Source: Streptomyces sp. NBC_00483
Lineage (GTDB): Bacteria; Actinomycetota; Actinomycetes; Streptomycetales; Streptomycetaceae
Length of the DNA: 64,000 nucleotides
Direction: 5' to 3'
Assembly (NCBI RefSeq): GCF_036013745.1
Contig: NZ_CP107880.1
Span: 6,324,001 to 6,388,000 of the forward strand
Shown in pieces: positions 16,891-26,494 of the stretch. The notes under the pieces are model-generated. The model saw only the letters and a list, made by a program, of their open reading frames with translations. It ran no database searches and was not told the DNA's origin. Numbering within the stretch: position 1 is the stretch's first letter; each line of letters starts with the position of its first letter. The position numbers and the translations under genes are program-made.

Positions 16891-19776
16891 GTGCGGAGTG
16901 CAGCACGCAGGAGATCAGGCAGAGCAGGCAGACCCGGCAACAGGTCAGGGCAGAGGAGCGGCGGCATATCCGTCGGTCAGGGCGTCGCGGCGCTGCTCGC
17001 CGTCGCCGGACTGCTGGTGATCGGGGTGCCGGCCGCCCAGGCGGCCACCGCCGCCGCGGCCGACGACACGTCCGTGGTGGCGGGGACCGACACGGACACC
17101 CCGGCCCTCGTGACCGACCTGAACGAGCAGGCCACCGCCACCGGCAGCGCCGCCGACGCCGCGCGCGGTCACCTCAAGGCGAAGAAGAGCCGGTACCACA
17201 TCGCGGACACGTCCTCGAAGGATCTGACGACCGTCAGCACGCGGAGCGAGGGCGGTCGGGAGACCGTTCGGCTCCAGCAGAAGTACCAGGGCGTCACGGT
17301 GCTCGGCGGCGAGTACGTCGTCCGGATGGAGAAGAAGGGCGGCGAGCGGACCGTCACCGGTACCTCCGGCAAGTACTTCACCGAGCTGAAGCTCGCCACG
17401 GTCGACCCGAAGGTGTCCGAGAAGACCGCCGTCCAGCGCGCGATCGCCGCCGTCACCACGCAGCTCGGCGGCGGCACGCTGCGCGCCCCCGCCAAGGGCG
17501 ACAAGGCCGGGGCGAAGAACCTCACCGGCAAGGCCACCGGCGTCACGATCCTCCCGCAGGGCTCCGGCGTGCTCACCCGGCACATCACCGTCACCGGCGT
17601 CAGCCCGGCCGACGGCTCGCCGGTCAAGCAGGAGGTCTACGTCGACGCCCGCTCCGGCTTCCCGTTGTTGCAGTACAGCGGCATCAAGACGTTCGGTGCC
17701 ACGGGCACGGCGACCGGCGCCACCGACGAGGCGCCCACAGGCGGGGACGCGGCCACCACCGCCGCCGACCAGCTCGTCGTCAAGGGCACCGGCACCCGTT
17801 ACAACGGCGAGAAGACCGAGGTGAACCTGTACAAGGACACCAAGGGCGTCTACCAGATGATCGACTACGGCAGGCGGGCCGCCGACTCCCCGTACGCGGG
17901 CCCCATGCTGTCGACCTACGACGCCCGCGGCCGCGAGGTCGCCTCCGCGTCCGGCGTCTGGCCCACCGGCATCAAGACGTTCCAGTCGGACACCCCCGAG
18001 CTCGGCGAGGACTTCACCAACTCCGGTGCGATCGACGCCCATTGGGCGGCCGGCAAGGTCTACGACTACTACAAGAACCACTTCGGCCGCGCCGGTCTCG
18101 ACGGCAAGGACGGCTACATCTACTCCCTGGTCGGCGTGACGCAGAACGGCGGCCCGTACAACAACGCCTTCTGGGACGGCACCAAGATGGTGTACGGCCA
18201 GGGCGGTGGCGACTACCGCACGTTCTCCGCCGACACCGACGTCGTCGGCCACGAGATGACCCACGGCGTCGTCGAGCACACCGCGAACCTCGTCTACGCG
18301 GGCCAGTCCGGCGCCATGAACGAGGGCCTCGCCGACTACTTCGGCAACGCCATCGACCTTGAGGCCAACGGCCAGTCCATGGACGATCCGGACGCCGGTC
18401 TGCTCGGCGAGGACCTGTGCACCACGCTCGCCCCGCGCGACTGCGCGCTGCGCGATCTCAACGACGGCAAGACCACGTCGAAGGACTTCATCGGCGTCAC
18501 CTACCGCGGTGACAACGGCGGCGTGCACCTCAACTCGACGATCTTCTCCGGCGCCCTGTGGGACATCCGCCAGGACCTCGGCGGCGACCTCGCCGACAAG
18601 ATCGTCTACCGCGCCCTGTCCGCGTACATGACCCCGCTCGACGGCTTCACCGAGGGCCGCGCCGCGGTCGTCGCCGCCGCGCAGGAACTGGGCGTCACCA
18701 AGGCCCAGTTGAAGACGGTCAAGACCTCCTTCGACGCCCACGGCATCGTGCCCGGCTGGGAGAAGGCGCTCGGCGTCGACACGGACACGATCCTGTCCAA
18801 GGTCAACATCTACAACACCGGAGTCGGCGCGGGCGGCGGCAAGTACGCCGTCTCGAACTCCAACGAGGACGGCAGCGAGCCGTACTCGGTGTGGCTCGGC
18901 AACACCTCCGGCAAGGGCACACCCCAGCTGATGAGCGCCAACAACGGTGACTACAACGTCTACGCGGACACCGACGGCAAGACCGTGGTGTGGGCCGACT
19001 ACAGCAGCACGGGCATCAGGATCATGGCCCGGCCGGTCAAGGGCGGTGTCGCGAAGCAGGTCGACGGCATCGGCAGCGACGTCTCCGGGCTCGTCGTGGA
19101 CGGCGACTATGTCGCCTACACCGCGTTCAACCCGCAGTTCGGCGTCACGAACGTCCGGTACGTCAACATGAAGACCGGGGAGGCCGGCCTGGTCGACGGC
19201 GGCCGTCCCTACAACGTCTCGGGCCTGGCCTCCATCAAGGACGGCAAGATCGCCTACGCCAAGGTCGCCCCCGACGCGAGCGGCAACTACACGGTCGGCG
19301 TCGAGGTCTTCGACGGGGCGACCGGCGCCAAGACGACGATGCCCGTCACCGACGCCACCAAGACGGTGGGCATCGGCCAGACCGCGATCACCGACGACGG
19401 CGTGTTCTGGATCGAGGACAACGACGGCACCGACACCGGCCAGGCCGCGGTCCGCCGCGCGGGCCTCGACGGCAAGAACCCGCTCACCCTCACCCCGGAG
19501 TCCGGCACCGGCTCGCTCTACGCGTACTCGCTGACGGCCTCGGACGACGCGGTCAGCGTCACCACGCTGCCGCCGGCCACGGACTGGGCCAACGACACGC
19601 TGCCGAAGCTGGTCCAGGTGTCCCCCGACGGCAAGGGCGGCGCGCAGCGCGTCTCCTGCAACCGCGGCGACCAGGCGTACGCCGCCGCCGACGAGGGGCA
19701 GCGCGTGCTGTGGCTCGACGGCACCACCGGCTACACGAATCTCGTGAAGCGGGACAGGCCGGCCGGCAAGTGCTGA
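16891..19776 (+). CDS. Secreted M4 (thermolysin-type) neutral zinc metalloprotease
   Basis: GTG 16891 with GGAGGGG just upstream; 961 residues. A long Arg-rich n-region and hydrophobic core ending VPAAQAATA (about residue 51) form a Sec signal peptide. A propeptide with FTP/PepSY character follows, then the M4 catalytic domain with HEMTH at 454-458 and the third zinc ligand Glu478 in NEGLADYF. After about residue 630 comes a repetitive beta-rich region resembling a TolB/WD40-like propeller (recurring DGxxVxW units). The C-terminal extension is unusual compared with short thermolysins and probably aids substrate or surface binding. Likely controlled by the divergent regulator. Confidence 0.93.
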   Translation: MRSAARRRSGRAGRPGNRSGQRSGGISVGQGVAALLAVAGLLVIGVPAAQAATAAAADDTSVVAGTDTDTPALVTDLNEQATATGSAADAARGHLKAKKSRYHIADTSSKDLTTVSTRSEGGRETVRLQQKYQGVTVLGGEYVVRMEKKGGERTVTGTSGKYFTELKLATVDPKVSEKTAVQRAIAAVTTQLGGGTLRAPAKGDKAGAKNLTGKATGVTILPQGSGVLTRHITVTGVSPADGSPVKQEVYVDARSGFPLLQYSGIKTFGATGTATGATDEAPTGGDAATTAADQLVVKGTGTRYNGEKTEVNLYKDTKGVYQMIDYGRRAADSPYAGPMLSTYDARGREVASASGVWPTGIKTFQSDTPELGEDFTNSGAIDAHWAAGKVYDYYKNHFGRAGLDGKDGYIYSLVGVTQNGGPYNNAFWDGTKMVYGQGGGDYRTFSADTDVVGHEMTHGVVEHTANLVYAGQSGAMNEGLADYFGNAIDLEANGQSMDDPDAGLLGEDLCTTLAPRDCALRDLNDGKTTSKDFIGVTYRGDNGGVHLNSTIFSGALWDIRQDLGGDLADKIVYRALSAYMTPLDGFTEGRAAVVAAAQELGVTKAQLKTVKTSFDAHGIVPGWEKALGVDTDTILSKVNIYNTGVGAGGGKYAVSNSNEDGSEPYSVWLGNTSGKGTPQLMSANNGDYNVYADTDGKTVVWADYSSTGIRIMARPVKGGVAKQVDGIGSDVSGLVVDGDYVAYTAFNPQFGVTNVRYVNMKTGEAGLVDGGRPYNVSGLASIKDGKIAYAKVAPDASGNYTVGVEVFDGATGAKTTMPVTDATKTVGIGQTAITDDGVFWIEDNDGTDTGQAAVRRAGLDGKNPLTLTPESGTGSLYAYSLTASDDAVSVTTLPPATDWANDTLPKLVQVSPDGKGGAQRVSCNRGDQAYAAADEGQRVLWLDGTTGYTNLVKRDRPAGKC

Positions 19777-19796
19777 CCGGACCCACCTGAACGAGG

Positions 19797-19835
19797 CGGC
19801 GGCCGGACTCCCGGAGGGGGGAAGCCCGGCCGCCG
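19797..19835. terminator. Bidirectional terminator after the metalloprotease gene
   Basis: CGGCGGCCGG (19797-19806) pairs with CCGGCCGCCG (19826-19835), a perfect 10-bp stem with a 19-base loop, between convergent genes. No T-run; the short tandem TCTGCTCGTCTGCTTGTC stretch follows. Confidence 0.7.
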
Positions 19836-19874
19836 TCTGCTCGTCTGCTTGTCTGTTCGTCTGTTCTTGAGGAC

Positions 19875-20717
19875 TCAGCCGTTGGCGAGTGCCACGACGC
19901 GGTCGAGCGCGCCGTTGAACTTGTTGTGGTCGCCGACCGTCGGACCGGTCGACGTGTACTGCCACATGGTCTGGTAGCCCCAGCCGGCCGGCAGCGTGCC
20001 GACGGTGGAGGCGTAGCGGGCGATCCACAGCGGGTTGTTGGCGGCGAAGCCGCTGTAGTTGCCCGTGCACTGGGTCCACCAGCTGGTCGCCGTGTAGATG
20101 ACGGCGTTGCGTCCCGTGCGGGCCTTGTACTGGTTCAGGAAGTCCCGGATCCAGGTCACCATGCCGCTCTGCGTCTTCCCGAAGCAGGCGGCGCCGTACG
20201 GGTTCCACTCGATGTCGAGCGCGCCCGGCAGCGTCTTGCCGTCCTTGGACCAGCCGCCCCCGTGGTCCACGAAGTAGTTGGCCTGGGCAGCGCCGCCCGA
20301 GCCGTCGGGCGTCGCGAAGTGGTACGCGCCGCGGACCATGCCCACGTTGTACGCGCCGTTGTACTGCTGCGCGAAGTACGGGTTCGTGTAGGACGTGCCC
20401 TCGGTGGCCTTGGTGTAGGCCCAGCGCACGCCGCTGTTCCAGAGCGTCGACCAGGCCACGTTGCCCTGGTGACTGGAGACGTCGACGCCCTCGGTCTGCG
20501 TGGCGGCGACGCCGTTGGTGGGCGGCAGGGAACCGACGCCGTCGTGTTCGGCGACCCCCATGCCCATGTGGGCCTCGCCGCGCGCGGGGACGTCGGCGGC
20601 CTGCGCCGCGCCCGGCAGGGCAAGGAGAAGGGAGAGCGCCGCGAGCAGGGTGCCGGCGATTCCGAGGCGGGTGCTGCTGCGTCTGCGGCGGGTGATGACA
20701 GGTCTGTGCACGGGCAT
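19875..20717 (-). CDS. Secreted GH25 lysozyme (N,O-diacetylmuramidase type)
   Basis: ATG 20717 follows CGGAGG with a 7-base gap; an upstream in-frame start (20816) lacks support. 280 residues. An Arg-rich n-region and Leu/Ala hydrophobic core ending GAAQAADV (about 40) form a signal peptide. The mature domain has the GH25 signature: GVDVSSHQG with the first catalytic-site Asp, YTKATEG, and LDIEWN carrying the Asp-Glu pair, ending with the WQYTSTGPTVG strand. Cleaves peptidoglycan glycan strands outside the cell. Convergent with the metalloprotease gene. Confidence 0.94.
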   Translation of the reverse strand: MPVHRPVITRRRRSSTRLGIAGTLLAALSLLLALPGAAQAADVPARGEAHMGMGVAEHDGVGSLPPTNGVAATQTEGVDVSSHQGNVAWSTLWNSGVRWAYTKATEGTSYTNPYFAQQYNGAYNVGMVRGAYHFATPDGSGGAAQANYFVDHGGGWSKDGKTLPGALDIEWNPYGAACFGKTQSGMVTWIRDFLNQYKARTGRNAVIYTATSWWTQCTGNYSGFAANNPLWIARYASTVGTLPAGWGYQTMWQYTSTGPTVGDHNKFNGALDRVVALANG

Positions 20718-20928
20718 GAGCGGCCTCCGAGTACGACGTGGGGTGACGTGCGGTGGCGCCGGTGCGCTTGATGGTGTGTGCATGCCATGACTGGCAGCGG
20801 TGAAAACGCTACGCACGTAGACCCGCGGTGGGAAGAGGGGTCGGTGTGTGCCGTTGGTCTACTCCTGCGAAATACTGGTGGAACTGCGGTGATGACCGTG
20901 GTGGGCGAAAACTTTCAGAGGTGCTGAC

Positions 20929-21429
20929 GTGGGCGAAGACGGAAACGGCGGGCGGCGGAGCGCGGAAACCGAACCGCGACCCGCTGCCGCGCCGACGGCT
21001 GTGGACGGCGAGTTCCTCGCCCTGGAACGCGAGTTGACCGTCTTCCTGCGCCGGGCCCGGGCCAATTCCGGCGAGATGGCCCGCGAGGTCCACCCCGACC
21101 TGGAGCCGGCCGCGTACGGGCTGCTTGTGCGCCTGGAGGAGTGCGGGGCGCAGCGGGCCACCGAGCTCGCCGGGTACATCGGCGTCGGCAAGGCGACGAT
21201 GAGCCGCCAGCTGCGGGCCCTGGAGGAACTCGGTTTCCTCGACCGCGAGCCGGATCCCGCGGACGGGCGGGCGTGGCTGGTCTCGCTCACCGAGCTCGGG
21301 CGCGAGCACTTTGGGCGTGTACGGGATGCGCGGCGCATGCGGTACGTGCGGCAGTTGGACGGGTGGGATCGGCGTGAGGTCGCGGAGTTGGCGAGGTTGT
21401 TGCACCAGTTGAATGCCGGGGCCGAATAG
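20929..21429 (+). CDS. MarR-family transcriptional regulator
   Basis: GTG 20929 with AGAGG about 7 bases upstream; 166 residues. A winged-helix domain with the recognition segment VGKATMSRQLRALEELGFL and the wing DREPDPADGRAWLVSLTELG identifies the family. It is divergent from the lysozyme gene (211 bp apart) and convergent with the PP2C-like gene. Ligand and targets unknown; the lysozyme gene is the nearest candidate target. Confidence 0.9.
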   Translation: MGEDGNGGRRSAETEPRPAAAPTAVDGEFLALERELTVFLRRARANSGEMAREVHPDLEPAAYGLLVRLEECGAQRATELAGYIGVGKATMSRQLRALEELGFLDREPDPADGRAWLVSLTELGREHFGRVRDARRMRYVRQLDGWDRREVAELARLLHQLNAGAE

Positions 21430-21440
21430 TTTTGCGGGAC

Positions 21441-21500
21441 CGGCGTTGCGGTTGCGGGGCTCTGCCCCGGACCCCGCGCCTCAATCGCCGGCGGGGCTTG
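21441..21500. repeat. Dispersed hairpin element, type 1, copy 1
   Basis: In reverse complement it matches 39620-39680 with a few substitutions. Core hairpin GGGGC-TCT-GCCCC. It spans the end of the convergent PP2C-like gene, so the last codons and TGA of that gene are repeat sequence. Confidence 0.75.
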
Positions 21501-22305
21501 AATGTAGCTCCACGTACGCCACCGTCGCGTCGTCATGGGTCTTGCTGCGGCGCAGAAACGTGCGGGTCTCCGCGTCCGCGTCCTCCAGGGCACGGACCCG
21601 CGACACCACCGCCTCCGCGCCCTCCTTGCGTACGAGGGTGAACAGGTCCGTCCAGTCGCCCTCGTGGAACTTCTCCACCCAGCGCGTCACGCCGTCCGTC
21701 ATCGCGGCGAGCGCCCGCACCCCGGACCGGGGAAGCGTGCCGGTCACCGCGCGCCGCGCCACCGACGGATCCGCGGCGGCCGTGAAGAAGCCGCCCTCCT
21801 TGTTGCGCACCGTGGCATCGGCCACCTCGTTCGAGACGAGGTTGGCGCGTGGGACCCGGTCGAGGCGCTCGTCGAGCAGCGGCGTGACCGTGCCGTCGGG
21901 GGCCTCGACGAGCAACGCCGAGTCGGAGAGCACCAGATGCTCCACCTGCTCCGCGTCCCAGCGGGCGAGTACGACGGTCGCCTGCGGAGTGCGCGGGTGA
22001 GAAAGGTCACAGGTGTCCCGATGGGCGTCAGCGGTGCGGGCGATCGCCGCGCCGAGCACGTCGGTCAGGCTCAGATCGCGCCGCGAAACGGACAGTTCGG
22101 CCAGCGCGCCGCCGAGGTGGGCGGCGAACCACGGGACGGAGTGCCGGCAGCCGACGTCGGCCGCCGGGGGAGTGACCCCGTCGAGGACGACGAGTGATCC
22201 ACCGTGCCCTGCGGCCGGTGCGGCCATCGATACGTAGTCCTCGTTCGGTCGCTCGGCGGCGCCCGGCTCGGTGGTCAGTTCGATGCGCATGCGGTCAGTC
22301 TGCAT
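21481..22305 (-). CDS. PP2C-like (PPM) protein serine/threonine phosphatase domain protein
   Basis: ATG 22305 with GAGGG nine bases upstream; a second ATG is five codons in. 274 residues. RPNEDYV near the N-terminus, SLVVLDGVT and a late AMTDGVTRW correspond to metal-binding positions of PPM phosphatases, though the protein is shorter and more divergent than canonical PP2C, so activity is not assured. The final codons (Ser-Ser-Pro-Ala-Gly-Asp-stop) lie inside the dispersed hairpin element at 21441-21500. Convergent with the MarR gene; its 5' side faces a 375-bp region before the conservon. Confidence 0.75.
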   Translation of the reverse strand: MQTDRMRIELTTEPGAAERPNEDYVSMAAPAAGHGGSLVVLDGVTPPAADVGCRHSVPWFAAHLGGALAELSVSRRDLSLTDVLGAAIARTADAHRDTCDLSHPRTPQATVVLARWDAEQVEHLVLSDSALLVEAPDGTVTPLLDERLDRVPRANLVSNEVADATVRNKEGGFFTAAADPSVARRAVTGTLPRSGVRALAAMTDGVTRWVEKFHEGDWTDLFTLVRKEGAEAVVSRVRALEDADAETRTFLRRSKTHDDATVAYVELHSSPAGD

Positions 22306-22680
22306 GAGGCACCCTCACGGAGCGGTGCCACGGCGCGAGTTGGGCCGAGCCGTTCCGTAGGGATTCCGTGCAGATCCCGCAGCGGCCCGGAGGAGCCCCT
22401 GAGCGCCGGGTTTGCGCGGAATGATCACTTCCGTCGGGGGTGTGGCGGGGCATCCTGCCAAAGGCCGCCGAAGACGTCCAACCCGCGCGCGGTTGACGGA
22501 GGGTGATCGTGACACGGGAACTTGCTCCCCAACTCCCGCTCGATGTTCACTCCTTCGGGTGGCGGGCGAGGTGATGGGCGCCCCCTGCTCACCGGCACTG
22601 GAAGGGTCGGGGGCCAGGCCAGGAGGGTCACGAGTGTTGACGCAGCGTCACCCGGACCCATGGGGTAGGACGAGTCAGGA
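22306..22680. other. 375-bp divergent intergenic region before cvnA
   Basis: Must hold promoters for the PP2C-like gene (leftward) and the conservon (rightward). A TTGACG hexamer (22637-22642) lies 38 bp before the cvnA ATG, but I cannot pair it with a convincing -10. No terminator, RNA gene or plausible ORF is seen. Confidence 0.4.
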
Positions 22681-25536
22681 ATGCGAGCATCAGTGGGGAA
22701 CACCTCCGGCGGTAATGGGGCCAGTGGGCTGGGTGTGTCGGGTGATGTCGACCCAGGCCAGGCGCCCGAGGTGAGCCGCACGGGTTCCGGCCGGGGCAAG
22801 CGTGCCCGGGTCCGCAACCGCTTGATCGTGGCGGTGGCCGTGGTCGCCGCGGCCGTCGTCGGCGCCGGGGCACCGGTGCTCGTCGGCGCCTCCGACCGCG
22901 TAAGCGAATCGCAGACCCTCGTCGACGACGCCCAGCAGACACAGCGCTCGCTCGCCCTGTCGCACGCGCTCGCGGACGAGCGGGACGAGGTCACCCGCTT
23001 CATCGCCGCCGGCCGGTCCAAGGGGCAGGGCCTGAGCGAGGAGCGCGGGGCCCGCGTCGACCGGCAGGTCGACGAGCTGCGCGTGGACGCGCCGACCGCG
23101 CTGCGCCGCACCCTCGACGACGTCGCCGCCGTGCGCCGCTCCGCCCTCACCGGCAAGGGCTCCGCCCTGGAGGCGCACACCGCGTACTCGCGCTCCATCG
23201 GTGAACTGCACGCGCGCGCCGAGGATCTGGCCGAGCGCATACCCGTGCGCGCGGGCTCCGGGGCCTACGCCCTCGCGGACCTGGACCGCGCCGTCGAGCA
23301 GGCGTCCGCCGCGCGCGGCCTGCTGCTCGCCGCGCTCACCGTGCCGCGCACCACGACCACGGAGGTCGACCCGGCGACCGGCCTGCGCGAGGCGGTCGTC
23401 GGCGAGTCCTCCGCCGCCCGCGGCCAGCGCGACGCCCTGAGCGCCGCCGGCCAGCGGGCCAGGGTCCGTGAGCAGGCCGCGCTCGAGGACTTCCACGACT
23501 CGGGGACGACCGCGGCGGTCACCGCGTACGACTCCACCGTCACGGGCCCGGACGCCACGCGCGCCGAGGCGTATCTGAAGAACCTCGCCGACGCCCCGAC
23601 GCTGAGCGCGAGCGAGCTCCGCTACGACGAGAAGAGCGTCGACGCCGCCCTCACCGCCCGCATCGACCTCATGCGGGGCGCGGAGGCCGCGCTCGGGGAC
23701 CAGCGGGTCAAGCGCCTGGAGCAGCTGCGCGACGACGACGTGACGGCGCTCGAGATCCGGATCGCGCTCGTCGGTGTCTGTCTGCTCGCCGCCGTCGGCG
23801 TGGCCATGGGGACGGCCCGCTCGCTGACCCGGCCGCTCGCCGCGCTGCGGATCGGCTCCGCGCGCGTCGCGGGCGACCCCGCAGCCGAGGACCCGGTCAA
23901 GTTCACCGGCCGCAACGACGAGTTCGCCCAGGTCGTCGACTCGATCAACGCCCTGCATGCGCACGCCGTGGGGCTGCACGGGCGCATCGGCACCCTGGAG
24001 TCCGACCGCAAGCACCTCGTCGGCGAGCGCCAGCGGATGGCGGACGACCGGGACCGGCTGCGCGGCGAACTCGCCGACACCGCCCGGAAGCTGGACCGGG
24101 TCAAGCACTCGATCCACGGGACGTTCGTCAATCTGGCGCTGCGCACCCTCGGGCTCGTCGAGCGGCAACTGGGCATCATCGAGGGCCTGGAGGAGCGCGA
24201 GCAGGACCCGGACCGGCTCGCCACGCTCTACAAGCTCGACCACTCCGCCACCGTCATGCGGCGGCACAGCGAGAACCTCCTGGTCCTCGCGGGCACCGAG
24301 CGCGGACCGCAGCACGGCGGCTCCGTGGCCCTCGTCGACATGGTGCGCGCCGCCGTCTCCGAGATCGAGCGCTACGAGCGGGTGCGCATCGCCGCGCTGC
24401 CGCCGCACGCACACCTCGCCGGGTTCGCCGCAGACGACCTCAGCCACCTCATCGCCGAACTCCTGGAGAACGCCACGTCGTTCTCGCCGCCGGACGCCTC
24501 CGTCGAGGTCTCCGGCTGGCTCCTGGAGAGCGGCTCGGTCATGCTCTCCGTCCAGGACGAGGGCATAGGGATGACCGAGGAGCGGATGCGCGAGCTGAAC
24601 ACGCGGCTCTCGTCCTTCACCGCCGAGGAGGCGCACGACCCCGAGGACGTCGACGGGTTCGGGCTCGGCCTCTACGTCGTCGCGCGGCTCGCCGTGCGGC
24701 ACGGGGTGCGCGTGCGGCTGCGCGAGCAGAAGCAGGGCGGGGTGGCGGCGGTCGCCGTGCTGCCCGCCTCGCTCTTCGCCGCCGCGCCCGCCGCGTCGGT
24801 GCCGCCCGCCGTCCTGGTGCCCGGCGCCGCGCCCGCGGTCCGTCTCGCGGGTTCCGAGGCGGAGGCCAACTCCAATGAGCTGTACGGCCGTACGGAGCCG
24901 GAGCACGTGCTTCCGGCGTACGGTGACCCGCTGATCGAGGCGGCCGAGCAGGCCGTGCGCGAGTCCACCGATTCGCTCGACTCGACCGACTCCACGGATT
25001 CCGTCGATTCGGTCGAGCCGCCCGTGGAGATCCCTGCGGAGACCCCCGCGGAGACGACCATGGCGCTGAGCACGCCGGTCCCGCCGGAGCCGACCCCCGA
25101 GCCCGAAGCGGAGCGGGCCCCGGAGCCCGAGCCGGCCCCCGAGCCCGTCGCCGAGGTGCCGCACCCGCGCGCGCCGCATGACGAGCACGGTGAGTACGAC
25201 GAGCACGACAGGCCCGCCGGACACCCCGAGCTGCTCGACCAACAGCTCGTACCGGAGTCCGCACCGGAGCCCGCGCCCGAGCCCGCCCCGGAGCCCGAAC
25301 CGGCCGAGCGCGTCACCGCCAAGGGCCTGCCCAAGCGCACGCCGAAGGTGGCCGCCCCCGCCTCCGCCCCGAAGCCGCGCACCGGCTCCGTGGACGCGGA
25401 AGCGCTGCGCCGCAAGCTCGGCGGGTTCCACCGCGGCGCCACCGCAGGGCGTCGTGACGTGACGGCGGAGTTCGCCGAGAACCCTGGACGTAGAAGTGAA
25501 AATGAGGGGGACACAGCCGAGGAGGCAAGCAGTTGA
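22681..25536 (+). CDS. cvnA: Conservon sensor, nitrate-sensor-like histidine-kinase-type protein CvnA
   Basis: ATG 22681 with a weak GGACGAG nine bases upstream; 951 residues. One membrane segment at about residues 47-70, a large extracytoplasmic helical domain of nitrate/sulfonate-sensing type (about 75-355), a second membrane segment (about 360-382), HAMP, then an ATPase domain with LIAELLENATSFSPP, VQDEGIGM and GFGLGLYVVARLA. The last 230 residues are a low-complexity Pro/Glu/Ser linker. Heads the cvnABCD set, whose products are thought to form a membrane-bound complex resembling G-protein-coupled signalling. Its TGA overlaps the TTG start of cvnB. Confidence 0.92.
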   Translation: MRASVGNTSGGNGASGLGVSGDVDPGQAPEVSRTGSGRGKRARVRNRLIVAVAVVAAAVVGAGAPVLVGASDRVSESQTLVDDAQQTQRSLALSHALADERDEVTRFIAAGRSKGQGLSEERGARVDRQVDELRVDAPTALRRTLDDVAAVRRSALTGKGSALEAHTAYSRSIGELHARAEDLAERIPVRAGSGAYALADLDRAVEQASAARGLLLAALTVPRTTTTEVDPATGLREAVVGESSAARGQRDALSAAGQRARVREQAALEDFHDSGTTAAVTAYDSTVTGPDATRAEAYLKNLADAPTLSASELRYDEKSVDAALTARIDLMRGAEAALGDQRVKRLEQLRDDDVTALEIRIALVGVCLLAAVGVAMGTARSLTRPLAALRIGSARVAGDPAAEDPVKFTGRNDEFAQVVDSINALHAHAVGLHGRIGTLESDRKHLVGERQRMADDRDRLRGELADTARKLDRVKHSIHGTFVNLALRTLGLVERQLGIIEGLEEREQDPDRLATLYKLDHSATVMRRHSENLLVLAGTERGPQHGGSVALVDMVRAAVSEIERYERVRIAALPPHAHLAGFAADDLSHLIAELLENATSFSPPDASVEVSGWLLESGSVMLSVQDEGIGMTEERMRELNTRLSSFTAEEAHDPEDVDGFGLGLYVVARLAVRHGVRVRLREQKQGGVAAVAVLPASLFAAAPAASVPPAVLVPGAAPAVRLAGSEAEANSNELYGRTEPEHVLPAYGDPLIEAAEQAVRESTDSLDSTDSTDSVDSVEPPVEIPAETPAETTMALSTPVPPEPTPEPEAERAPEPEPAPEPVAEVPHPRAPHDEHGEYDEHDRPAGHPELLDQQLVPESAPEPAPEPAPEPEPAERVTAKGLPKRTPKVAAPASAPKPRTGSVDAEALRRKLGGFHRGATAGRRDVTAEFAENPGRRSENEGDTAEEASS

Positions 25537-26039
25537 CTGCGCCCACCCCTGCACTCAACGGACTAAAGGGAATGAACGGTCTCAGTAGCGAGGCACGCAA
25601 TCTTCACTGGCTGCTGACCGACCTGGTCGGGGAGGTGCCAGGACTGCAGTCCGTCGCGGTCGTCTCGTCCGACGGGTTGCTCCTGCTCTCCTCCGACCCG
25701 GGTCGGCACGACGCGGCCCCGGCGACGGACCCGAGCACGGGCCCCAAAGGGTCGAGCGCCGACCTGGCGGCCATCGTGGCCGGGCTGGGTTCGCTGACCA
25801 TCGGCGCCGCCAAGCTGATGGACGGCGGAGGCATCAAGCAGACGATGGTCGCGATGGACGAGGGAAGCCTCTTCGTCATGTCGATCAGCGACGGCTCGCT
25901 GCTCGGCGTGCACGCCGCCGCGGACTGCGACATGGGTGTCATCGCGTACCACATGGCGCTCTTCGTCGGCCGTGCCGGGCACGTCCTGACGCCCGAACTC
26001 CGCAGCGAGCTGCGCCAGTCGATGGAGGCCACCCGATGA
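25533..26039 (+). CDS. cvnB: Roadblock/LC7 domain protein CvnB
   Basis: TTG 25533 overlaps the cvnA stop (TTGA) and is preceded by GAGGAGG with 7-base spacing; 168 residues. An in-frame ATG at 25572 is the alternative. The central segment VPGLQSVAVVSSDGLLLLSSD and the pattern through SIGAAK/GVHAAADCDMG match bacterial Roadblock/LC7 (MglB-like) proteins. Such proteins often act as GTPase regulators, here presumably of CvnD. ATGA overlap with cvnC. Confidence 0.94.
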   Translation: MTAPTPALNGLKGMNGLSSEARNLHWLLTDLVGEVPGLQSVAVVSSDGLLLLSSDPGRHDAAPATDPSTGPKGSSADLAAIVAGLGSLTIGAAKLMDGGGIKQTMVAMDEGSLFVMSISDGSLLGVHAAADCDMGVIAYHMALFVGRAGHVLTPELRSELRQSMEATR

Positions 26040-26494
26040 CCCCCGGCACTTCAGGCAGTGCACACAGTACGAACGGCACGAGCAGGGCGTTCGGCGCGAG
26101 CAGGCTGCCCGTGCGCGGTGGGGACCGCAGGCCCGCCCGCGTGCGCCCCTACTCGCTGACCGGCGGCCGCACCCGCTTCGGCCATGTGCTGCTCGTGGAG
26201 ACGTTCATCTCCAGCACGGCGGCGATCGAGGGTCCTGAGGACCGCCCCGAGCTGGGCAAGGGCGGGCTCGCCGGCGTCATGCCGGAGATGCGCGCCATCG
26301 TGGCGCTGTGCCGCCGCATGCGGACGGTCGCCGAGATCGCCGCGCTGCTGAAGATGCCGCTCGGTGTGGTGCGCGTGCTGCTCAGCGACCTCGCCGACCA
26401 GGGAAAGATCCGTGTATACGGAACAGGCCACGGACCCGGACAGCCGGACCGGGCGCTCCTCGAAAGGGTGTTGAGTGGACTCCGCCGCCTCTGA
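26036..26494 (+). CDS. cvnC: DUF742 protein CvnC
   Basis: ATG overlaps the cvnB stop (ATGA, 26036-26039); 152 residues. Contains VRPYSLTGGRT and a winged-helix-like C-terminal half (TVAEIAALLKMPLGVVRVLLSDLADQ is its core helix pair), as in DUF742 proteins. Its molecular role in conservons is not well defined. It overlaps the start of cvnD by 20 bases in another frame. Confidence 0.93.
   Translation: MTPGTSGSAHSTNGTSRAFGASRLPVRGGDRRPARVRPYSLTGGRTRFGHVLLVETFISSTAAIEGPEDRPELGKGGLAGVMPEMRAIVALCRRMRTVAEIAALLKMPLGVVRVLLSDLADQGKIRVYGTGHGPGQPDRALLERVLSGLRRL

Noticed and set aside
20817..20862. GTAGACC/GGTCTAC inverted pair upstream of the MarR gene at 20929
   Set aside because: The arms are 32 bp apart, too far for a single dimer site, and no further copies are seen.
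22690..25554. A 954-codon frame antisense to cvnA
   Set aside because: Same shadow effect; low-complexity Arg/Gly/Leu sequence without motifs.
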